Shown here piece after piece: positions 50,244 to 59,048 of a stretch of DNA of 64,000 nt. The first letter of the stretch is position 1. Each line of letters begins with the position of its first letter. The stretch lies in contig NZ_JASISO010000031.1 of assembly GCF_030063135.1 (NCBI RefSeq), positions 1-64,000 on the forward strand. Direction: 5' to 3'. A program made the translations under genes and the position numbers. The notes beneath the pieces are model-generated. The model was not told the origin of the DNA. It saw nothing but the letters and a program-made list of their open reading frames with translations, and did no database searches. Source of the DNA: Streptomyces sp. G-G2. GTDB taxonomy: Bacteria; Actinomycetota; Actinomycetes; Streptomycetales; Streptomycetaceae.

Positions 50244-51605
50244 TTAGAGCTTGGTCCACGCCTCGGTGAGCACCGAGCGCAGGATGCCCTCGATCTCGTC
50301 GAAGGTGCCCTGGTCGGCGATCAGCGGCGGGGCCAGCTGGATGACCGGGTCACCGCGGTCGTCGGCGCGGCAGTACAGGCCGTTCTCGAAGAGCGCCTTG
50401 GAGAGGAAGCCGTAGAGCACGCGCTCCGTCTCCTCGTCCGTGAAGGACTCCTTGGTGCTCTTGTCCTTGACCAGCTCGATGCCGTAGAAGAAGCCGTTGC
50501 CGCGGACGTCGCCGACGATGGGCAGGTCGTGCAGCTTCTTCAGCGTCGAGAAGAAGGCGTCCTCGTTGTCCAGCACGTGCTGGTTGAGGCCCTCCTTGTC
50601 GAAGATGTCGAGGTTGGCGAGGGCCACGGCCGAGGAGACCGGGTGGCCACCGAAGGTGTAGCCGTGCAGGAAGGTGTTGTCACCCTTGTAGAACGGCTCG
50701 GCGAGCTTGTCCGAGATGATGCAGGCACCGATCGGGGAGTAGCCCGAGGTCATGCCCTTGGCGCAGGTGATCATGTCCGGGATGTAGTCGAACTTGTCAC
50801 AGGCGAACATCGTGCCGAGGCGGCCGAAGGCGCAGATCGTCTCGTCGGAGACGAGCAGTACGTCGTACTGGTCGCAGATCTCGCGGACGCGCTGGAAGTA
50901 GCCGGGCGGCGGCGGGAAGCAGCCGCCGGCGTTCTGTACCGGCTCCAGGAAGACGGCGGCGACGGTGTCCGCGCCCTCGAACAGGATCTCCTGCTCGATC
51001 TGGTCGGCGCACCAGCGGCCGTAGGCCTCCGGGTTGTCGCCGTGGATCGGGGCGCGGTAGATGTTGGTGTTGACCACCTTGTGCGCGCCGGGGACCAGCG
51101 GCTCGAAGGGGGCCTTGAGGGCCGGCAGACCGGTGATGGACAGGGCGCCCTGCGGGGTGCCGTGATAGGCCACCGCACGCGAGATGACCTTGTACTTGGT
51201 GTGCTTGCCCTGCAGCTTGAAGTACTGCTTGGCGAGCTTCCAGGCGGTCTCGACGGCCTCGCCGCCACCGGTGGTGAAGAAGACCTTGTTCAGGTCGCCC
51301 GGGGCGTAGTGCGCGAGGCGCTCGGCCAGCTCGACGGCCTTGGGGTGCGCGTACGACCAGATGGGGAAGAACGCGAGTTCCTGCGCCTGCTTGTAGGCGA
51401 CCTCGGCCAGTTCCTTGCGGCCGTGACCGGCGTTGACCACGAACAGTCCGGCGAGACCGTCCAGGTAGCGCTTGCCCTTGTCGTCCCAGATGTAGGTGCC
51501 TTCGCCCCGGACGATGGTGGGGACGGGCGCGTTCTCGTAGTCCGACATGCGGGTGAAGTGCATCCACAGGTGGTCGTACGCGGTCTTGGAGAGGTCCTGG
51601 CTCAC
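50244..51605 (-). CDS. Class III aminotransferase, probable putrescine/GABA type
   Basis: A 453-residue PLP enzyme starting at GTG 51605 (VSQDLSKTAYDHLWMHFTRM). Motifs: FTTGGGEAVETAWKLAKQYF, the PLP-phosphate region; VLLVSDETICAFGRLGTMFA with the Asp that contacts the ring nitrogen; DMITCAKGMTSGYSPIGACI with the Schiff-base Lys. Fold class I, ornithine/GABA subgroup. In S. coelicolor the equivalent gene sits next to the Lrp regulator and aldehyde dehydrogenase, consistent with transamination of putrescine to 4-aminobutyraldehyde. Exact substrate is inferred. Confidence 0.85.
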   Translation of the reverse strand: MSQDLSKTAYDHLWMHFTRMSDYENAPVPTIVRGEGTYIWDDKGKRYLDGLAGLFVVNAGHGRKELAEVAYKQAQELAFFPIWSYAHPKAVELAERLAHYAPGDLNKVFFTTGGGEAVETAWKLAKQYFKLQGKHTKYKVISRAVAYHGTPQGALSITGLPALKAPFEPLVPGAHKVVNTNIYRAPIHGDNPEAYGRWCADQIEQEILFEGADTVAAVFLEPVQNAGGCFPPPPGYFQRVREICDQYDVLLVSDETICAFGRLGTMFACDKFDYIPDMITCAKGMTSGYSPIGACIISDKLAEPFYKGDNTFLHGYTFGGHPVSSAVALANLDIFDKEGLNQHVLDNEDAFFSTLKKLHDLPIVGDVRGNGFFYGIELVKDKSTKESFTDEETERVLYGFLSKALFENGLYCRADDRGDPVIQLAPPLIADQGTFDEIEGILRSVLTEAWTKL

Positions 51606-51607
51606 GG

Positions 51608-52111
51608 TTATCGGGTTCCCCACATGTAGGTCTGCTTCTTCAGCTTCAGGTAGACGAAGCTTTCGGTTGATCGCACGCCGGGGAGCGCGCGGATCTTCTT
51701 GTTGATCGTGTCGAGCAGGTGGTCGTCGTCCTCGCAGACGATCTCCACCATCAGATCGAAGGAGCCCGCGGTCATCACCACGTACTCGCACTCGGCCATC
51801 GCGGCCAGCGCGTCGGCCACCGGATCGAGGTCCCCCTCGACATTGATGCCGACCATCGCCTGACGCCGCAGGCCCACGGTGAGTGGGTCGGTGACGGCCA
51901 CGATCTGCATGACGCCCTGGTCGAGCAGCTTCTGTACGCGCTGGCGCACAGCCGCCTCGGAAAGGCCGACGGCCTTGCCGATCGCCGCGTAAGGACGGCG
52001 TCCGTCCTCCTGCAGTTGCTCGATGATCGCCAGGGACACAGCATCGACCGAAGGGGACGGTTGTCTGTTCCGGGAATCTGCGCTTCGACTGGCCACGGCT
52101 TCACTGTGCAC
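51608..52111 (-). CDS. Lrp/AsnC family transcriptional regulator
   Basis: A 167-residue regulator starting at GTG 52111 (VHSEAVASRSADSRNRQPSP). The winged helix is VSLAIIEQLQEDGRRPYAAI followed by GLSEAAVRQRVQKLLDQGVM. The C-terminal RAM ligand-binding domain includes VGINVEGDLDPVADALAAMA and YVVMTAGSFDLMVEIVCEDD. In S. coelicolor the corresponding regulator has been linked to polyamine utilisation (named EpuRI, as I recall). It ends two bases before the aminotransferase start and is divergent from the dehydrogenase, so it probably controls both through the 169-bp region between. Confidence 0.88.
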   Translation of the reverse strand: MHSEAVASRSADSRNRQPSPSVDAVSLAIIEQLQEDGRRPYAAIGKAVGLSEAAVRQRVQKLLDQGVMQIVAVTDPLTVGLRRQAMVGINVEGDLDPVADALAAMAECEYVVMTAGSFDLMVEIVCEDDDHLLDTINKKIRALPGVRSTESFVYLKLKKQTYMWGTR

Positions 52112-52280
52112 GAGGAGTCGTCTGTTCCGCAAGCCTTGACCGATGTAATTCGTTGTTCGGGGTCTCTGATTGCGCGGATTTCGTAGTTGGTGGCGTCCGG
52201 CTCTGTCGAAAGCGTCTCCCGAGGGGCTAGGCTGGGGTTTTGTCTCAACCGTTGGACATGTGATCAGGAGTGTGGCTGTA

Positions 52281-53720
52281 GTGACCAGCGAACTGCGTCG
52301 TCTGCGCAACTACATCGGCGGAGAGTTCAAGGACGCCGCCGACGGCCGGACCACGGAGGTGGTCAACCCCGCCACGGGCGAGGTGTACGCCACCGCCCCG
52401 CTGTCCGGGCAGGACGACGTCGACGCCGCCATGGCCGCCGCCGCGGCCGCCTTCCCGGGCTGGCGCGACACCACCCCCGCCGTGCGCCAGAAGGCGCTCC
52501 TCAAGATCGCCGACGCCTTCGAGGCGCGCGCCGAGGAGCTGGTGGCCGCCGAGTCGCAGAACACCGGCAAGCCGCTGGGCCTCACGGCCAGCGAGGAACT
52601 GCCGCCGATGGTGGACCAGATCCGCTTCTTCGCGGGCGCTGCCCGGCTGCTCGAAGGCCGTTCCGCCGGCGAGTACATGGAGGGCATGACCTCGATCGTG
52701 CGCCGCGAGCCGGTCGGCGTCTGCGCGCAGGTCGCGCCGTGGAACTACCCGATGATGATGGCCGTGTGGAAGTTCGCCCCGGCCATCGCGGCGGGCAACA
52801 CCGTGGTCCTCAAGCCCTCGGACACCACCCCGGCCTCGACGCTCCTGATGGCCGAGATCATGGACTCGATCCTGCCCAAGGGCGTCTTCAACGTCGTCTG
52901 CGGCGACCGGGAGACCGGCCGGGCGATGGTCGAGCACAGCACTCCGGCGATGGCCTCCATCACCGGCTCGGTGCGCGCGGGCATGCAGGTCGCCGAGAGC
53001 GCCGCCAAGGACGTCAAGCGCGTCCACCTGGAGCTGGGCGGCAAGGCCCCGGTCGTGGTCTTCGAGGACGCCGACCTCGCGAAGGCCGCCGAGGACATCG
53101 CGGTCGCGGGCTTCTTCAACGCCGGCCAGGACTGCACCGCGGCCACCCGCGTCCTCGTCCACGAGTCGATCCACGACGAGTTCGTCGCGGCGCTCGCCAA
53201 GAACGCGGCCGACACCAAGACCGGCCAGCCGGACGACGAGGACGTGCTCTACGGTCCGCTGAACAACCCGAACCAGCTCAAGCAGGTCGCTGGCTTCATC
53301 GAGCGGCTCCCCGCGCACGCCAAGGTCGAGGCGGGCGGCCACCAGGTGGGCGAGAAGGGCTACTTCTACGCCCCCACCGTGGTCTCCGGTCTCCGGCAGG
53401 ACGACGAGATCATCCAGAACGAGGTCTTCGGGCCGGTCATCACCGTCCAGTCCTTCACGGACGAGTCGCAGGCGCTGGAGTACGCGAACGGCGTCGAGTT
53501 CGCCCTCGCCTCCTCGGTGTGGACCAAGAACCACGGCCGCGCGATGCGCATGTCAAAGAACCTCGACTTCGGCTGCGTGTGGATCAACACCCACATTCCG
53601 CTGGTCGCCGAGATGCCGCACGGCGGGTACAAGAAGTCCGGCTACGGCAAGGACCTGTCGGCCTACGGCTTCGAGGACTACACCCGCATCAAGCACGTGA
53701 TGACCTCGCTCGACGGCTGA
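52281..53720 (+). CDS. Gamma-aminobutyraldehyde dehydrogenase
   Basis: A 479-residue NAD-dependent aldehyde dehydrogenase starting at GTG 52281 after CAGGAG. The catalytic Glu is in VHLELGGKAPVVVFEDADLA and the catalytic Cys in FNAGQDCTAATRVLVHE, the NAGQDCTA form typical of aminobutyraldehyde dehydrogenases. NTGKPLG and WNYPMMMAVWKFAPAIAAGN are also conserved. It should oxidise 4-aminobutyraldehyde to GABA, the step after the neighbouring aminotransferase. Expressed divergently from the Lrp regulator. Its stop lies inside the first unit of a 22-bp tandem repeat. Confidence 0.9.
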   Translation: MTSELRRLRNYIGGEFKDAADGRTTEVVNPATGEVYATAPLSGQDDVDAAMAAAAAAFPGWRDTTPAVRQKALLKIADAFEARAEELVAAESQNTGKPLGLTASEELPPMVDQIRFFAGAARLLEGRSAGEYMEGMTSIVRREPVGVCAQVAPWNYPMMMAVWKFAPAIAAGNTVVLKPSDTTPASTLLMAEIMDSILPKGVFNVVCGDRETGRAMVEHSTPAMASITGSVRAGMQVAESAAKDVKRVHLELGGKAPVVVFEDADLAKAAEDIAVAGFFNAGQDCTAATRVLVHESIHDEFVAALAKNAADTKTGQPDDEDVLYGPLNNPNQLKQVAGFIERLPAHAKVEAGGHQVGEKGYFYAPTVVSGLRQDDEIIQNEVFGPVITVQSFTDESQALEYANGVEFALASSVWTKNHGRAMRMSKNLDFGCVWINTHIPLVAEMPHGGYKKSGYGKDLSAYGFEDYTRIKHVMTSLDG

Positions 53721-53812
53721 TCGACGGCTGAGTCAGGGCTGATCGACCGCTGTGCCCGGGCTGATCGACGGCTGTGCCCGTACTGATCCGGTCCTGATCC
53801 GCGGCTGATCCG
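53715..53812. repeat. 22-bp tandem repeats after the dehydrogenase
   Basis: Three 22-bp units, 53715-53736, 53737-53758 and 53759-53780, share GGCTGATCGAC(G/C)GCTG and differ mainly at the end. Shorter decayed copies of CTGATCC continue to about 53812. The first unit contains the last codons and the stop of the dehydrogenase gene. Confidence 0.75.
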
Positions 53813-53874
53813 TGCCGCGCCGCGTTCGACCGGTCGCCGACCCGTCGGCGCATCGTTCACCGCCGTGCGCTCCA

Positions 53875-53911
53875 GGGGCGGGCAGTAGACAACATGTCTA
53901 TTGCCCGCCCC
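53875..53911. terminator. Strong hairpin before the first PotD gene
   Basis: GGGGCGGGCA (53875-53884) pairs with 53902-53911, and TAGACA (53886-53891) with TGTCTA (53895-53900), separated by one G-T wobble. The stem is about 17 bp with an ACA loop. It ends 25 bases before ATG 53937, so besides terminating upstream transcripts it may shape the leader of the lipoprotein gene. Confidence 0.75.
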
Positions 53912-53936
53912 TTCGCGTTTCGCCCAGTCTGTGCGC

Positions 53937-55115
53937 ATGCCTGAACTCGCTCTCTCCCGCCGCGCGGCGCTGCGCGGCCTCGGTGCCGCGGGCCTGCTGG
54001 CCGGCCTCGCCGGCTGTGGTGTGCCCGCCGCTTATGTCCCGGAGGACCGACGGGTAGGCCCGGACCGATCCGGTGACGACCGCAGCCTGGCCTTCGCCAA
54101 CTGGCCGCTCTACATCGACACCGACGAGGAGGACGAGACCAAGCGCCCGACGCTGGACGCCTTCTCGGAGCGGACCGGGATCGAGGTGAAGTACACCGAG
54201 GAGATCAACGACAACGACGAGTTCTTCGGCAAGGTCAGCCCGGCCCTGATGAACCACCAGGAGACCGGCCGCGACCTCGTGGTGGTCAGTGACTGGATGG
54301 CGGCCCGGTTCGTCCGGCTGGGATGGGCCCAGACCATGGACCGCGCGGCCCAGCCGAACGTGGCCAAGCACCTCGACGCGCAGTTGCGCTCGCCCGCCTT
54401 CGACCAGGGCCGCCTGCACACCGTGCCGTGGCAGTCCGGGATCACCGGCATCGCCTACAACCGCAAGGCTCTGGGCCGGGAGATCAGGTCCACCAAGGAG
54501 CTGTGGCACCCCGACCTCGCGGGCAAGGTCACGCTCTTCTCCGGCCTCGACGAGTCCTTCTCCCTGCTGATGCAGGGCAACGGCGCGGACGTCACCCGGT
54601 GGACCGAGTCCGACTTCCACCGGATGTGCGATCAGGTGGAGGAGCTGGTGCGCAAGAAGCACATCCGCCGCTTCACCGGCAACGACTACACCTCGGACCT
54701 GAGCAAGGGCGATGTGCTCGCCTGCCAGGCCTACTCCGGCGACGCCATCCAGCTCCAGGCGGACAACCCCGACATCGAGTTCGTCGTCCCGGACGAGGGG
54801 GCCGAGCTGTGGGCGGAGAGCCTGCTCATCCCGAACCTCGCCCGGCACAAGGCCAGTGCCGAGGCCCTCATCGACCACTACTACCAGCCGGAGATCGCCG
54901 CCAAGCTGGCCGCGTCCGTCAACTACGTCTGCCCCGTGCCCGCCGCCCGCGAGGTGCTGGCCGGGTCCGACGACAAGGACACCGCCGAACTGGCCGCGAA
55001 CCCGCTGATCTTCCCCGACGACGAGATGCGCAAGCGGCTAGTGGTGGCCCGGGACATCTCGACCGCCGAGCGGCAGTCCTTCGCGAAGCGCTGGAACGCC
55101 ATCGTCGGCCTCTGA
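53937..55115 (+). CDS. Polyamine ABC transporter substrate-binding lipoprotein (first copy)
   Basis: A 392-residue PotD/PotF-like binding protein. The N-terminus SRRAALRGLGAAGLLAGLAG followed by Cys has twin arginines and a lipobox, suggesting Tat-exported lipoprotein. The mature part has SLAFANWPLYIDTDEEDETK, EVKYTEEINDNDEFFGKVSP and RRFTGNDYTSDLSKGDVLAC, the last shared nearly identically with the second copy at 60786. It has no permease next to it, so it may share the PotABC-type channel encoded from 62168. Confidence 0.88.
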   Translation: MPELALSRRAALRGLGAAGLLAGLAGCGVPAAYVPEDRRVGPDRSGDDRSLAFANWPLYIDTDEEDETKRPTLDAFSERTGIEVKYTEEINDNDEFFGKVSPALMNHQETGRDLVVVSDWMAARFVRLGWAQTMDRAAQPNVAKHLDAQLRSPAFDQGRLHTVPWQSGITGIAYNRKALGREIRSTKELWHPDLAGKVTLFSGLDESFSLLMQGNGADVTRWTESDFHRMCDQVEELVRKKHIRRFTGNDYTSDLSKGDVLACQAYSGDAIQLQADNPDIEFVVPDEGAELWAESLLIPNLARHKASAEALIDHYYQPEIAAKLAASVNYVCPVPAAREVLAGSDDKDTAELAANPLIFPDDEMRKRLVVARDISTAERQSFAKRWNAIVGL

Positions 55116-55118
55116 GAT

Positions 55119-55152
55119 TGAACGCGTTCAGTATGTTGGCTGAACGCGTTCA
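55119..55152. promoter_or_regulatory. Twin palindromic operator TGAACGCGTTCA
   Basis: The perfect 12-bp palindrome TGAACGCGTTCA occurs twice, at 55119-55130 and 55141-55152, exactly 22 bp apart (two helical turns) and just upstream of the membrane protein start at 55176. This is the pattern of a dimeric repressor, for example TetR family, binding on one face of the DNA. No such regulator is adjacent. Confidence 0.7.
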
Positions 55153-55175
55153 GAAATCCGCGTACGCTTCGTCCC

Positions 55176-55661
55176 ATGAGCGAGAGAAGCGTGCTCCTGC
55201 GCCGGATCCGGGCCTGGCTGGCCCTGTTCATCGTCTGCCTGGTCCTCAGCGGGCTCACGGCCTTCCCCCTGGTCAGTGAGCTGCACTGGGCCAACTCCCT
55301 GGTGGCCGACGAGTGGCTGCTGCGGGTTGGTGACGGACTGGAGCGAGCCGATGCGCAGTACCCCTTCCTGCTCTACGGAACCGACTGGCTAGCCTTCGCC
55401 CACCTGGTGATCGCGGTGTTCTTCTACGGAGTCCACCGCGACCCGGTCCGCAACATCTGGATCGTCGAGGCCGGGATGATCGCCTGCGCCGGAATCGTCC
55501 CGCTGGCCCTGATCTGCGGGCCGATCCGCGGCATCCCCGTCTGGTGGAGCGTCATCGACATGTCCTTCGGCGTCTTCGGGGTGATCCCCCTGCTGGTGCT
55601 CCGCCGCATGATCAAGCGCCTGGAGGCGCTGGACGGCGTACCCGCGGCCGCTACGGCTTGA
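55176..55661 (+). CDS. Small integral membrane protein of unknown function
   Basis: A 161-residue protein with four predicted membrane helices: AWLALFIVCLVLSGLTAFPL, WLAFAHLVIAVFFYGVH, AGMIACAGIVPLALICGPI and VIDMSFGVFGVIPLLVLRR. I recognise no characterised family. The segment LLYGTDWLAFAHLVIAVFFY and the W/H pattern suggest a conserved actinobacterial group. Twin palindromes stand 24 bases before the start, so it appears tightly repressed by an unlinked regulator. Confidence 0.75.
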   Translation: MSERSVLLRRIRAWLALFIVCLVLSGLTAFPLVSELHWANSLVADEWLLRVGDGLERADAQYPFLLYGTDWLAFAHLVIAVFFYGVHRDPVRNIWIVEAGMIACAGIVPLALICGPIRGIPVWWSVIDMSFGVFGVIPLLVLRRMIKRLEALDGVPAAATA

Positions 55662-55769
55662 AGGCGGCCTGGCGCCAGCAGCACCGTCAGCCCCAGGTCC
55701 TGCCACCGCGGGTCGGCGCGCCGCACCCGTTCCCCCCAGCGCGCCGCACCCGTTGCTCCCAGGTGCGTA

Positions 55770-56468
55770 TCACCCGCCGGAGCCGGCCCGCTCGGCCCTG
55801 ACGGCGGCCAGCACGTCCACCCGGTTCGTGGTGACCGAGTCCACCCCGGCCGCCAGTACGGCGCGCATCGACCGCTTGGTGTCCGGGGTCCACGCCGACA
55901 CCAGGAACCCGTCCGCGTGCACCGCGTCCACCAGCTCCCGGCCGACCAGCCCGAAGCGGTAGTTGAGCCAAGCGGGCGCGACCGCGTCCGTCAGCACCCG
56001 GCGCGGCGGGCTCAGGGTGGTCCACGTCAGCGCGATCTCCGCGCCCGGGTCCGCGGCCCGGACGGCCAGCATCGTGTTCGGGCCCGCGCAGTAGTACGAC
56101 CGCTCGCGCGCCCCGCACTCGCGCACCTGGCCCACCACGGTCCGTACCGCCTCCGTGCTCGCGCCGGGCAGGTCGATCATCACCCGCCCCGCGCCGGTGG
56201 CCATCAGGGCCTCCCGCAGGGTCGGAACCCCGCCCCCGGTCAGCTCGCGCAACTGCGGGGCGGTGACGGCGTCGAGCCGTACGTCGTGGCCCCACAGCCG
56301 CTGGAGGGTCTCGTCGTGGAGCAGCACCGGCACCCCGTCACGGGTCAGGCGTACGTCGATCTCGACGGCGTCCGCTCCGCGCGCGAACGCGGAGCGGAGG
56401 GAGGGCAGGGTGTTCTCACGGACACGGTAGGGATCGCCGCGATGGCCGACGGCAGTCAGAGTGCGCAT
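55770..56468 (-). CDS. Glycerophosphodiester phosphodiesterase
   Basis: A 232-residue enzyme starting at ATG 56468 (an ATG three codons upstream at 56477 is possible). The catalytic start motif AVGHRGDPYRVRENTLPSLR carries HRG and EN; EIDVRLTRDGVPVLLHDETL supplies the metal ligands E, D and the second His. It hydrolyses deacylated phospholipids to glycerol-3-phosphate and an alcohol. No signal peptide, so cytoplasmic. It is 21 bases after the deaminase gene stop region on the same strand. Confidence 0.88.
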   Translation of the reverse strand: MRTLTAVGHRGDPYRVRENTLPSLRSAFARGADAVEIDVRLTRDGVPVLLHDETLQRLWGHDVRLDAVTAPQLRELTGGGVPTLREALMATGAGRVMIDLPGASTEAVRTVVGQVRECGARERSYYCAGPNTMLAVRAADPGAEIALTWTTLSPPRRVLTDAVAPAWLNYRFGLVGRELVDAVHADGFLVSAWTPDTKRSMRAVLAAGVDSVTTNRVDVLAAVRAERAGSGG

Positions 56469-56489
56469 GATCCCCATTCTCCGCAGCGG

Positions 56490-57515
56490 TCAGGGAGCCA
56501 GCCACGCGGTGGTGTACGTGTCGATCTCGGCGCTGAGCTCCGCCTTGCCCGCCTGGTCCAGGAAGGAGGCCTCCACGGCGTTCTTCGCGAGCTGGGCCAG
56601 ACCCCGCTCGTCCAGTTCCAGCAGGCGGGCGGCGACCGCGTACTCGTTGTTGAGGTCCGAACCGAACATCGGCGGGTCGTCGCTGTTGATGGTGACGAGC
56701 ACGCCCGCCGCGGCCATCTCCTTGACCGGGTGCCGGTCGAGGTCGGTCACCGCGCGGGTCGCGAGGTTCGACGTCGGGCAGACCTCCAGCGCGATCCGGT
56801 GCTCGGCGAGGTACGCCAGCAGTTCGGGGTCCCGCGTGGCGCTGGTGCCGTGGCCGATGCGCTCGGCGCCCAGCTCGCGGACGGCGTCCCAGATCGTCTC
56901 CGGACCGGTGGTCTCGCCCGCGTGCGGCACGCTGTGCAGACCGGCGGCGCGCGCCTGGTCGAAGTACGGCTTGAACTGCGGGCGCGGGACGCCGATCTCG
57001 GGGCCGCCGAGGCCGAAGGAGACCAGGCCCTCGGGGCGCAGGTCCACGGCCAGGCGGGCGGTCTCGGCCGCCGCCTCCAGGCCCGCCTCGCCGGGGATGT
57101 CGAAGCACCAGCGCAGGATGACGCCGAGTTCGCTCTCGGCGGCCTTGCGGGCGTCCTCGATGGCCTCCATGAAGGCCTTCTCCTCGATCCCGCGCCGCGT
57201 GGAGGAGTAGGGGGTGATGGTCAGTTCGGCGTACCGGATGTTCTGCCGGGCCATGTCCCGGGCGACCTCGTACGTCAGGTCCCGTACGTCGTCCGGGGTG
57301 CGGATCAGGTCGACGACCGACAGGTACACCTCGATGAAGTGCGCGAAGTCCGTGAAGGTGAAGTAGTCGGCGAGCGCCTCTGGATCGGTCGGGACCTTCG
57401 AGTCGGGATGCCGGGCGGCCAGTTCCGCCACGATGCGCGGCGAGGCCGAACCGACGTGGTGGACGTGGAGTTCTGCCTTGGGCAGACCCGCGATGAAGGG
57501 GTGCAGATCGGGCAT
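56490..57515 (-). CDS. Adenosine deaminase family protein, possibly aminodeoxyfutalosine deaminase
   Basis: A 341-residue amidohydrolase starting at ATG 57515 after GGAGA. Metal ligands: AELHVHHVGSASPRIVAELA near the start (HxH), SVPHAGETTGPETIWDAVRE with the His-x-x-Glu region, and VTINSDDPPMFGSDLNNEYA. The HVHHVGSASP loop departs from the HLHLHGS of classical adenosine deaminases. A Streptomyces member of this clade deaminates 6-aminodeoxyfutalosine in menaquinone synthesis, as I recall, so that is a strong alternative to adenosine. It stands between polyamine genes without obvious link. Confidence 0.82.
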   Translation of the reverse strand: MPDLHPFIAGLPKAELHVHHVGSASPRIVAELAARHPDSKVPTDPEALADYFTFTDFAHFIEVYLSVVDLIRTPDDVRDLTYEVARDMARQNIRYAELTITPYSSTRRGIEEKAFMEAIEDARKAAESELGVILRWCFDIPGEAGLEAAAETARLAVDLRPEGLVSFGLGGPEIGVPRPQFKPYFDQARAAGLHSVPHAGETTGPETIWDAVRELGAERIGHGTSATRDPELLAYLAEHRIALEVCPTSNLATRAVTDLDRHPVKEMAAAGVLVTINSDDPPMFGSDLNNEYAVAARLLELDERGLAQLAKNAVEASFLDQAGKAELSAEIDTYTTAWLAP

Positions 57516-57624
57516 GAGGGGTCTCCGTCGGGGCGCGCGTGCGGGCAGGTCGGAGTTCATCGTAGGCAGCCCGGGCCCTGTCGGTGGCAGCCCGTAGCAT
57601 GGCTGTACGAGAGGGGGGCGCCGC

Positions 57625-58380
57625 ATGACCGAACACAGCCCCGAGCCCAACGACCCGTGGGCGCCGCCGGAGCGGCCCGCCGTGGACCTGGGCAAGCAGC
57701 AGGGCGCGCCGGGGGGCGCTCACCGGCCGGGCACGCCGGACACGGGGGGTACGCCCGGCGCGTCGGGCGTGCACGACCAGCCGACGATCATCGGCATACC
57801 GGGCGGGGAGAGCGCGGGCCACGCCCCGGCGCCGTACCCCGCCCAGCCGTTCGGCCAGAGCCCGCAGCAGCCGGTGCCGGGGTTCGCGCCGCCACCGGGG
57901 AACCCGCCGGCACCGCCCGCCTACGGGTACCCGGCGCAGCCCGCCCCGCCCGCGGGCTACGGATATCCGGGCCGGCCGGATCCGAACGCGCAGGCCTACG
58001 GTTACCCGGGCTACCCCGGATATCCGGGCTACCCGTCCTACCCGGGCGGCTACGCGGCCCCGCGCAACGGCTTCGGCATCACCGCGCTGGTCCTCGGCAT
58101 CCTGTCCGCGGTCGGCTGCATCACCAGCGTCTTCGCCATCATCCTGGGCATCGTGGCGATCGTCTTCGGCGTCCTGGGGCGCGGCCGGGCCGCGCGCGGC
58201 GAGGCCAACAACGCGGGAATGGCGCTGGCCGGACTGATCCTCGGGATCGTCGGGACCATCCTCGGCGGCGTGATGCTCGCGCTGATCATCAGCGGGGTCA
58301 TGGACGAGCGCGCAAGGGACCCGTACGGAACGGAGCACGACTCCCCGTCCTCGGTCTCGCAGACACCTTTCGGTACCTGA
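57625..58380 (+). CDS. DUF4190-domain membrane protein
   Basis: A 251-residue protein. The first 150 residues are Pro, Gly, Tyr and Gln-rich, with YGYPGYPGYPGYPSYPGG-type repeats. Two membrane helices follow with the DUF4190 signature NGFGITALVLGILSAVGC and GRAARGEANNAGMALAGLIL. Such proteins are common in Streptomyces as small membrane or lipoprotein-like accessory proteins; the function is unknown. Followed by a strong hairpin. Confidence 0.83.
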   Translation: MTEHSPEPNDPWAPPERPAVDLGKQQGAPGGAHRPGTPDTGGTPGASGVHDQPTIIGIPGGESAGHAPAPYPAQPFGQSPQQPVPGFAPPPGNPPAPPAYGYPAQPAPPAGYGYPGRPDPNAQAYGYPGYPGYPGYPSYPGGYAAPRNGFGITALVLGILSAVGCITSVFAIILGIVAIVFGVLGRGRAARGEANNAGMALAGLILGIVGTILGGVMLALIISGVMDERARDPYGTEHDSPSSVSQTPFGT

Positions 58381-58398
58381 GCCCGGCCCGTACGTTCC

Positions 58399-58446
58399 GG
58401 CTTCTCCCCCCCCGAATTCCCGAAAAGGGGAACGGGGGGAGAAGCC
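58399..58446. terminator. Hairpin between the DUF4190 and NADAR genes
   Basis: A perfect 13-bp stem (GGCTTCTCCCCCC at 58399-58411, complement at 58434-58446) encloses an inner AATTCCC/GGGGAA pairing. It lies between two convergent genes and can terminate both. Confidence 0.78.
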
Positions 58447-58502
58447 CCCGCCGGCCCGTCCTCCCCGCCCCGCCCGCCCGGCCCCGCGCCCCCGCCCGGC
58501 CG

Positions 58503-59048
58503 TCAGGCGGCCAGCCGCTCCCGGGCCTCCATCAGCGCGAAGCCCAGCAGGTTCAGGCCACGCCAGCGCGCGGGATCGAGGGCGTCGGGGCTGTCGACGG
58601 CCAGTCCGATGCCCCAGATCCGGTCCAGCGGCGAGGCCTCCACGAGCACCCGGGACCCGGTGGCGAGCAGGTACGCGCGCAGCTCGGGCGTGGACGCGAA
58701 CTTGGCCGCACTGCCCGCCACCACGATGGCGAACCGCTCGCGCTCCCACGTCCGCGCGTCGAACCCGCGCACCAGTCGCCCGGCCTTCTTGGCCGCCGCG
58801 GGGGAGGTGGCGCCGAGCGCCGCGCGCTCCGCCTCCGAGTCCCCGAAGAGCCGTGCCTTCTCGGCCATCATCCAGTGTTCGGCCGTGACATAACGGACAT
58901 CACGCACGGTGAAGGGGGACGGCCACCACTGGCTCAGGCAGCTCGGCCCGAGAGCCCCGTCGTGCCTGGGCGCGTGTCCCCAGAACGGCAGATACTTGAC
59001 CCGCTCACCCCGGTTGACCTGCTCGATCAGTGTGTCGATCTGCTCCAT
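58503..59048 (-). CDS. NADAR family protein
   Basis: A 181-residue protein starting at ATG 59048 (or 59078, ten codons upstream). Signature segments: FWGHAPRHDGALGPSCLSQW, FTVRDVRYVTAEHWMMAEKA, DRIWGIGLAVDSPDALDPAR and LNLLGFALMEARERL. NADAR proteins are linked to ADP-ribose or riboflavin intermediate chemistry: some cleave N-glycosidic bonds of riboflavin precursors, others remove ADP-ribose from guanine in DNA as antitoxins. Which applies here cannot be told; no DarT-like toxin is adjacent. Confidence 0.87.
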   Translation of the reverse strand: MEQIDTLIEQVNRGERVKYLPFWGHAPRHDGALGPSCLSQWWPSPFTVRDVRYVTAEHWMMAEKARLFGDSEAERAALGATSPAAAKKAGRLVRGFDARTWERERFAIVVAGSAAKFASTPELRAYLLATGSRVLVEASPLDRIWGIGLAVDSPDALDPARWRGLNLLGFALMEARERLAA

